Assembly: GCA_008360955.1 (NCBI GenBank)
Contig: LUCM01000071.1
Coordinates: forward strand, 264,169-328,168
Reading direction: 5' to 3'
Source: Fasciolopsis buskii
Lineage: Eukaryota > Platyhelminthes > Trematoda > Plagiorchiida > Fasciolidae
Length of the DNA: 64,000 bases
The position numbers and the translations under genes were made by a program. The notes beneath the pieces were generated by a model, which worked only from the letters and a program-made list of their open reading frames with translations, was not told the DNA's origin and did no database searches. Each line of letters starts with the position of its first letter. Positions within the stretch are counted from its first letter, which is position 1. Positions 60,190 through 64,000 of the stretch are shown in pieces.

Positions 60190-61190
60190 CGCCAGGCATC
60201 TAATAAAAAAATGTGCGTGGGTTGCCAACGCCCATAAAGAAAAACTATCTGGCTTCGAATATGCGGATGATGTTGTGCTACTGAGTGAAGATTCAGGTAA
60301 GTTGCAGGTTTTTCCTTCTACCGTCTGAACTATAGTGTAGGTATACTTTGAATGCGTTTTGCACTTTCGAAGTGTAAAATACTTTTGCTGTACTGGATTG
60401 GCCCAAAGCTGAACCTTGTTCTTCCAGGAGAACAACTGGGTGAGGTGGATAGGTTCAGTTAATTGGATAGTTGTTTCTCGCCTGGTGGTCGTATATCGAG
60501 AGAAATGTGTATGCGCATGTGGAAGGCTCGCTTGGTTTGATAAGTTGAGGCATATATGACGTCGGTATGACATCCGGTTACGGATCGAAGATCGAGTGTA
60601 TGCAGTAGCAGCTAGGTTGGTATTGTTCTACGGCTTCGAAACATGGTCGCTGTGAGCAGAAGATATGCGAACACCGCTATCTTCATATTTTTCGTAGAAT
60701 ATGATGGGAGACTTTGTGAGTAACCCAGACGTTAGGCTTAAGGTACTGAGTCTTAGAGTCCAGTCTTTAGAACAGGCCCTGAATCAGAATAGGTTAAGGC
60801 GATTGGAACATATTTTGTGCATGGCCGCAGAACACTTGGCTCTGTGTACGCTGTTCTTCGAGCCAGGTAATAATTGGGGTAGCCAATCGATGGCATGGGA
60901 AAACATATGAAACTTTAACCAGTGAGCTGGTTCGTGTAGGTGCAGTTATACTACCGGGTTGGGGTCGACGAGATCCCCCGATGGCGACAACAGTTGACAC
61001 GACTCGGTCAGTTGTGTTCTTGCATTCAGAACCAATCTTCTTCTGTGTAGTTCTTTAATTTACTATTTTGCAGTCGACCTTTCATTATTCCTGGTCTTTT
61101 TTATTTAAACAGATTATGTTGTGAGGTGGTAACCTAAACCACAGCACGTTGGTGCAAGGTTAACGGTTGCGCATATTACTACTGCTGCTG
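60190..61190 (+). mobile_element. RTE-type retrotransposon 3' half
   Basis: The + strand opens near 60230 with GFEYADDVVLLSEDSGKL, the catalytic box. It continues in broken frames with a KCKxLLQDW-like region, DIRLRIEDRVYAVAARLVLF, FETWSL, LSLRVQSLEQALNQNRLRRL and LPGWGRRDPP. The polyprotein end is near 61010. A short 3' UTR-like part to about 61190 shares sequence with 35590 and 35920. The front half is missing. It is the same subfamily as the 41855-42243 fragment and is sense to the ASK gene. Confidence 0.82.
61030..61190 (+). repeat. RTE 3' UTR-like repeat, copy 3
   Basis: CTTCTTCTGTGTAGTTCTTT, a pyrimidine-rich stretch, TTGTGAGGTGGTAACCTAAA and CAAGGTTAACGGTTGCG follow directly after the RTE polyprotein end. 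The two other copies at 35590 and 35920 lack coding sequence. Confidence 0.5.
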
Positions 61191-61950
61191 TCTCTACTAA
61201 TAATTATTCAGTTCATTTGGTGTTCGGATGGAACCAGACGTCTTAGGCGTCCAGTACACTCTTCCATCAAATATGCCGCACTCTTCTTGTGACGTCTTTG
61301 TTTGGTTTGGAATCAAGTTTTAGCCACCTTCCGCTAGACTAGCCGTCAAAAGTCGGTCAATCCGTCGGACAGCACTGGGGATTTGCTTTCACTCTTGTTT
61401 TTTATTTGGGGTCCGTTCCATAATAAAATACTTCATAGTTGTTCCTCATTTGAGACTACTTGAACACGTCTATTTTGGATTCTTTCGAGAAGCGAATGTA
61501 GCGAGCAGCCAAAGTGGAATCCGAGACAATCACCTTGATCATACGGAGGCATTCGGATGTCTCTCAATAGAATACTGATGAAATTTTAGACTTGACAAAA
61601 GCGTTTGATCTGTCCTTAGATTCGAATTCGGGTTACGCTACCAAAGTGGCGGGTCTTATTGGATCATTATCCCCCGTCGTAAGAGTAATAAAATAGCTTT
61701 TTTTCTTTGAGAATGCTTTCGCAGTTTACTGAATCAATATTGTATCATATCATCACATGTAAGTCCTAATTAGTCGTTAGCCATTACGCGTCCTCAAACA
61801 TATTTCCTAAATTGGCGTGCTTTACCGTTCATATTCCCACGGTAGTAACGGTCAGTTTTCTTTGATTCGTTAATGTAACGTTTATTTGATTGGTGTAATT
61901 AGTCGCTTACTCACCTCATTAACTTATCCGATTGATCGGACCCCACATAG

Positions 61951-62062
61951 TTGTTTGATTTCTGGATGGAATTTCTTTCGGACGTTGTCACCGAATCCGG
62001 ACAGTCTTTGCAGAGTTCGACCAATGGTACCTGTTTATCGGCCGATGCAATTGTCAATGGAA
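61951..62062 (+). CDS. MAP3K5: ASK-family MAP3K, exon F (37 codons plus 1 nt)
   Basis: The acceptor is CCACATAG and the donor is a perfect GTAAGT at 62063. The exon opens with LFDFWMEFLSDV, matching the vertebrate LVDFWMDFLVEA, the helix that leads into the PH-like domain. It starts in phase 0, as required by exon E, and ends after one base. The 24 residues or so that follow are rich in Ser, Thr, Asn and Gly and replace the direct step to the RFPVL strand of vertebrates. They look like a linker insertion of this lineage. I found no convincing next exon before 64000, so the PH-like and kinase exons should lie beyond the window. Confidence 0.88.
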
Positions 62063-62602
62063 GTAAGTTTTCTGTTCCAATCGATTGCCTTTGTTGATCC
62101 AATCACGATTGTCCGGTTTTGTCACACTATTTCTTATCGGTAACTTTTACCCGCGAATAGTATCATTTTTGAGCTTTGAGTGGAAAGCGTTTGTGAATCA
62201 ATTAGTGCGAGAAACCTTATTCATCCATTCGGTTTTCAGGTGTATGGGTTCGCTGATCAAACTAACCGACACTTAACCGATTCCGTTTACCGACATCTTG
62301 AAGGCACCCGTTGTTGCGTTATGAACCAGACCGTGATGAACAAGCTTGTTTTCGGCAATTTCATCTGCTCGTTAACTGCTATAGTCACATACAGGGACTA
62401 TAGACATGTTTACTCAGCAACAATCTTTTCAAAGGTGTCGGAGGGAAAGGGCTTATCAACAAAGTGAGTGGCTGATGAAGGCGAGACTTTTGTGTTGTGA
62501 TTCAGAGGTGAGCATCGCTCTTAGCTCAGTCAAATTGGATTTAACAATTTTCAAGTACGTGACCTGATCACGTTCATGTAAACAGCCTTTCATCTGTATT
62601 AA

Positions 62603-62700
62603 GCGGTGATAATCTGACGGCAAAAATGGTGACCGGTTCGAATCCCTTGCACCGCCGGCCAGTTCCTTCTCTTGGTGTCTTGTAGTCGGTCTAGATTCCG
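62603..62700 (+). repeat. tRNA-like SINE head, shortened
   Basis: GCGGTG at 62603-62608 pairs with CACCGC at 62650-62655, and a box B GGTTCGAATCCC lies at 62635-62646. The span between the pairing ends is only 53 nt, too short for a tRNA, so the D or anticodon arm is deleted. The following GGCCAGTTCCTTCTC parallels the sequence after the head at 52053. It lies about 540 bases after exon F. Confidence 0.6.
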
Positions 62701-63309
62701 TTCTTCAGGCGTGCTTCGCTGTGCTGTTCATAATGGAAACAGAACGAGAGACCGAAAAAGATGGCAGTGCTAGATCGTGATAATGTAAGTGTCCTTTAAA
62801 ATCACACTTGACAACACGGCGTTGGACTGTAACGTGTGATTTCCACATCTTCGGTCATTTAGTCGATTTTTTAAATTGCGAATATTCCCGTTGGATCGAC
62901 AGGTTTGGCCCTGTATTTGTTGCGGTATTCCACTGAAAACGTTGCCCTAAACGGAACTTACCAATTTGTCCATTAGTGCTATTTATCTTCCGTTTTCTTG
63001 TCATTGCATCGACCTTAGTTTTGATCTTTATTATGAATGAATGATGTTGTTACATGACTTACGACACCACTCATCTGCTGTTGGATTACTGAATGCACAT
63101 CGCGTGTTGGGCATGGATCATTGAAGATTCTCATAATAAGTCTATGTGTGATGTGTGCGTTTCTAGGATGTTTTTATGGTCCCTTAATTATCCACCTAAT
63201 GCTCAGTTTTAATGATTTCAAAAGCCGATTTCACCGTAAACACCATCATCTTCACGATTAACTTTGTACCTAATAAAACGATTCTTTTTGAACACATGCA
63301 GTTCCTCTG

Positions 63310-63900
63310 TCCTATTAGTTAGATGTGCGCGCCAGGGCGTGTCGGTATCTGAGACGGCTAATACCTCCGAGTTGGTGACCTGTCCTGGCCCTTGGGGTGC
63401 TATCCATTTTCTTGAGCCCTGTTAGCCAGCCGCGCAACTCTCACCTATGGCTCTACGAGAGTGAGGCACGCCTCGAAAGCCACACTCCGGTAAACCGCTC
63501 CAACATGCGATGACAAATGCTCCCGAATAGGTGGATACAGTTACCTACCAAGGGGGTTCGCCCAATCCACTGACTCGCATGTGCCTCTGGGTTGCAGTTA
63601 GTTCTAACCAATGGTGAACGAGCCCCTAGTGAAGTGCCGACGACTATGCACCAAAATTACTTCGGATGGGTTAAGCGTCTCGGATTAGTAGACTGCCACC
63701 AAAAGATGTATGAACCAGCTGTTCGGTTACTAGCTCTCAATATTTAAACTTTCTCCTGCCTGACGGATAGCACTTAGTTATGGGCGGCATAAAGATGCCA
63801 CTACAGACAAAATCTGGGTGGCGCTTGGGGCCTCATTTCCTACACCATTCCCAAGTGTCTCGATAGCTTGTTAAAACGTGAAAACATATCTAGTTGCGAG
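63310..63900. repeat. GC-richer block of unknown origin, possibly a repeat
   Basis: The block from about 63310 is clearly richer in G and C by eye than the neighbouring intron and has no long open frame. A segment AACCAGCTGTTCGGTTACTA gives a short NQLFGY or PAVRLLALNI peptide. The block looks like an untranslated part of a retroelement, but no other copy was found in this window to confirm it. Confidence 0.35.
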
Positions 63901-64000
63901 TAGCTGGTGCATCTTCATATGCACGTTCTACGATTACGGGATTTGATATTGCTTGCCTGTGCGATTCCGGAAGCCGTTGTGCTGAATTCTCTCAAACGAG

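Larger units (their letters stand above)
46604..61950 (+). other. Intron E-F of the ASK gene (15.3 kb)
   Basis: From 46604 to 48700 there is a CA microsatellite and nothing else assigned. From 48750 to 61190 the intron is almost wholly retroelement remnants: CR1, SINE, two RTE copies, Penelope, LTR-type gag and another RTE. The stretch 50300-51950 between the CR1 and SINE pieces holds nothing I recognise. From 61190 to 61950 I see nothing. Confidence 0.78.
1147..62062 (+). other. MAP3K5: ASK-family MAP3K gene (MAP3K5/6/15-like), six internal exons, partial at both ends
   Basis: Six short open segments on the + strand match, in order, the central region of animal apoptosis signal-regulating kinases. 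They are joined by GT/AG introns of 13,805, 24,275, 4,213, 2,426 and 15,347 nt. Exon lengths are 93, 159, 235, 160, 91 and 112 nt, and the phases join without a stop. ASK kinases are cytosolic MAP3Ks that respond to oxidative and other stress and activate the JNK and p38 cascades. The encoded part is the TPR-like helical region that binds regulators (Pfam calls it the MAP3K TRAFs-binding domain). The thioredoxin-binding N-terminus must lie upstream, and the PH-like and kinase domains downstream. Invertebrates usually have one ASK gene, so which vertebrate paralogue it equals (5, 6 or 15) cannot be decided. The family call rests on remembered family sequence, not a search. Confidence 0.9.
62063..64000 (+). 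other. Start of the intron after exon F
   Basis: Apart from the SINE head (62603) and a GC-richer block (63310-63900), I see no gene. I looked for the RFPVL strand that should open the next ASK exon and found no candidate with an acceptor and correct phase. Confidence 0.7.

Noticed and set aside
62085..62143. DPITIVRFCHTI read-through resembling the vertebrate TDVTVVRFPVLI strand
   Set aside because: It is in a different frame from exon F and begins beyond a perfect GTAAGT donor with no acceptor. The likeness is probably chance.
1..64000. CRISPR array, operon, rRNA or prokaryotic mobile element
   Set aside because: No regularly spaced direct repeats, no compact co-directed genes and no ribosomal RNA sequence; the intron-exon structure shows an animal genome.

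Overview
The window looks like nuclear DNA of a parasitic flatworm, most likely a liver- or lung-fluke-type trematode. This is inferred from four things: a broken-up metazoan kinase gene with introns of 2.4 to 24 kb, a dense load of RTE-like, CR1-like and Penelope-like retroelements, tRNA-derived SINE-like repeats, and a base composition that by eye is less AT-rich than schistosome DNA. No bacterial gene organisation, rRNA gene or CRISPR array is seen.

One host gene is recognisable, and it runs on the + strand through the whole window. Six exons (1147-1239, 15045-15203, 39479-39713, 43927-44086, 46513-46603, 61951-62062) join in one uninterrupted reading frame of 850 nt. They encode about 283 residues of the central helical (TPR-like, TRAF-binding) region of an ASK-family MAP kinase kinase kinase (MAP3K5/6/15). 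All junctions are GT/AG and the phases fit (0/0/1/2/0/1). The N-terminal part lies upstream of the window. The PH-like and kinase parts must lie downstream.

Everything else I can assign is intronic repeat. Positions 1-600 and 2421-3022 are almost identical, oppositely oriented RTE 3' ends flanking the first exon. The second belongs to an RTE copy (2421-5400, minus) that lost its reverse transcriptase core. The 24-kb second intron holds a CR1-like copy (19.64-21.02 kb, +), an RTE remnant (21.6-22.6 kb, minus), a Penelope-like element with GIY-YIG nuclease remnants (24.48-25.65 kb, +), SINE-like repeats, an RTE tail (32.57-33.01 kb, minus) and a near-perfect 149-bp hairpin (34317-34465). The 15-kb fifth intron is a nested retroelement graveyard: CR1 (minus), a SINE, two head-to-tail RTE copies (minus), a 206-bp inverted repeat wrapped around one of them, a Penelope-like copy (minus), an LTR-retrotransposon gag (minus) and an RTE 3' half (+).

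The coding remnants are broken by stops and frameshifts, so I treat them as decayed copies. No previously undescribed system stands out. The observations most worth checking are the inverted RTE arms around an exon, the 149-bp hairpin, and the 55.9-57.4 kb inverted repeat. Long stretches (about 8.5-15 kb, 25.7-32.5 kb, 36.1-39.4 kb) contain nothing I can identify beyond microsatellites and short repeat pieces.
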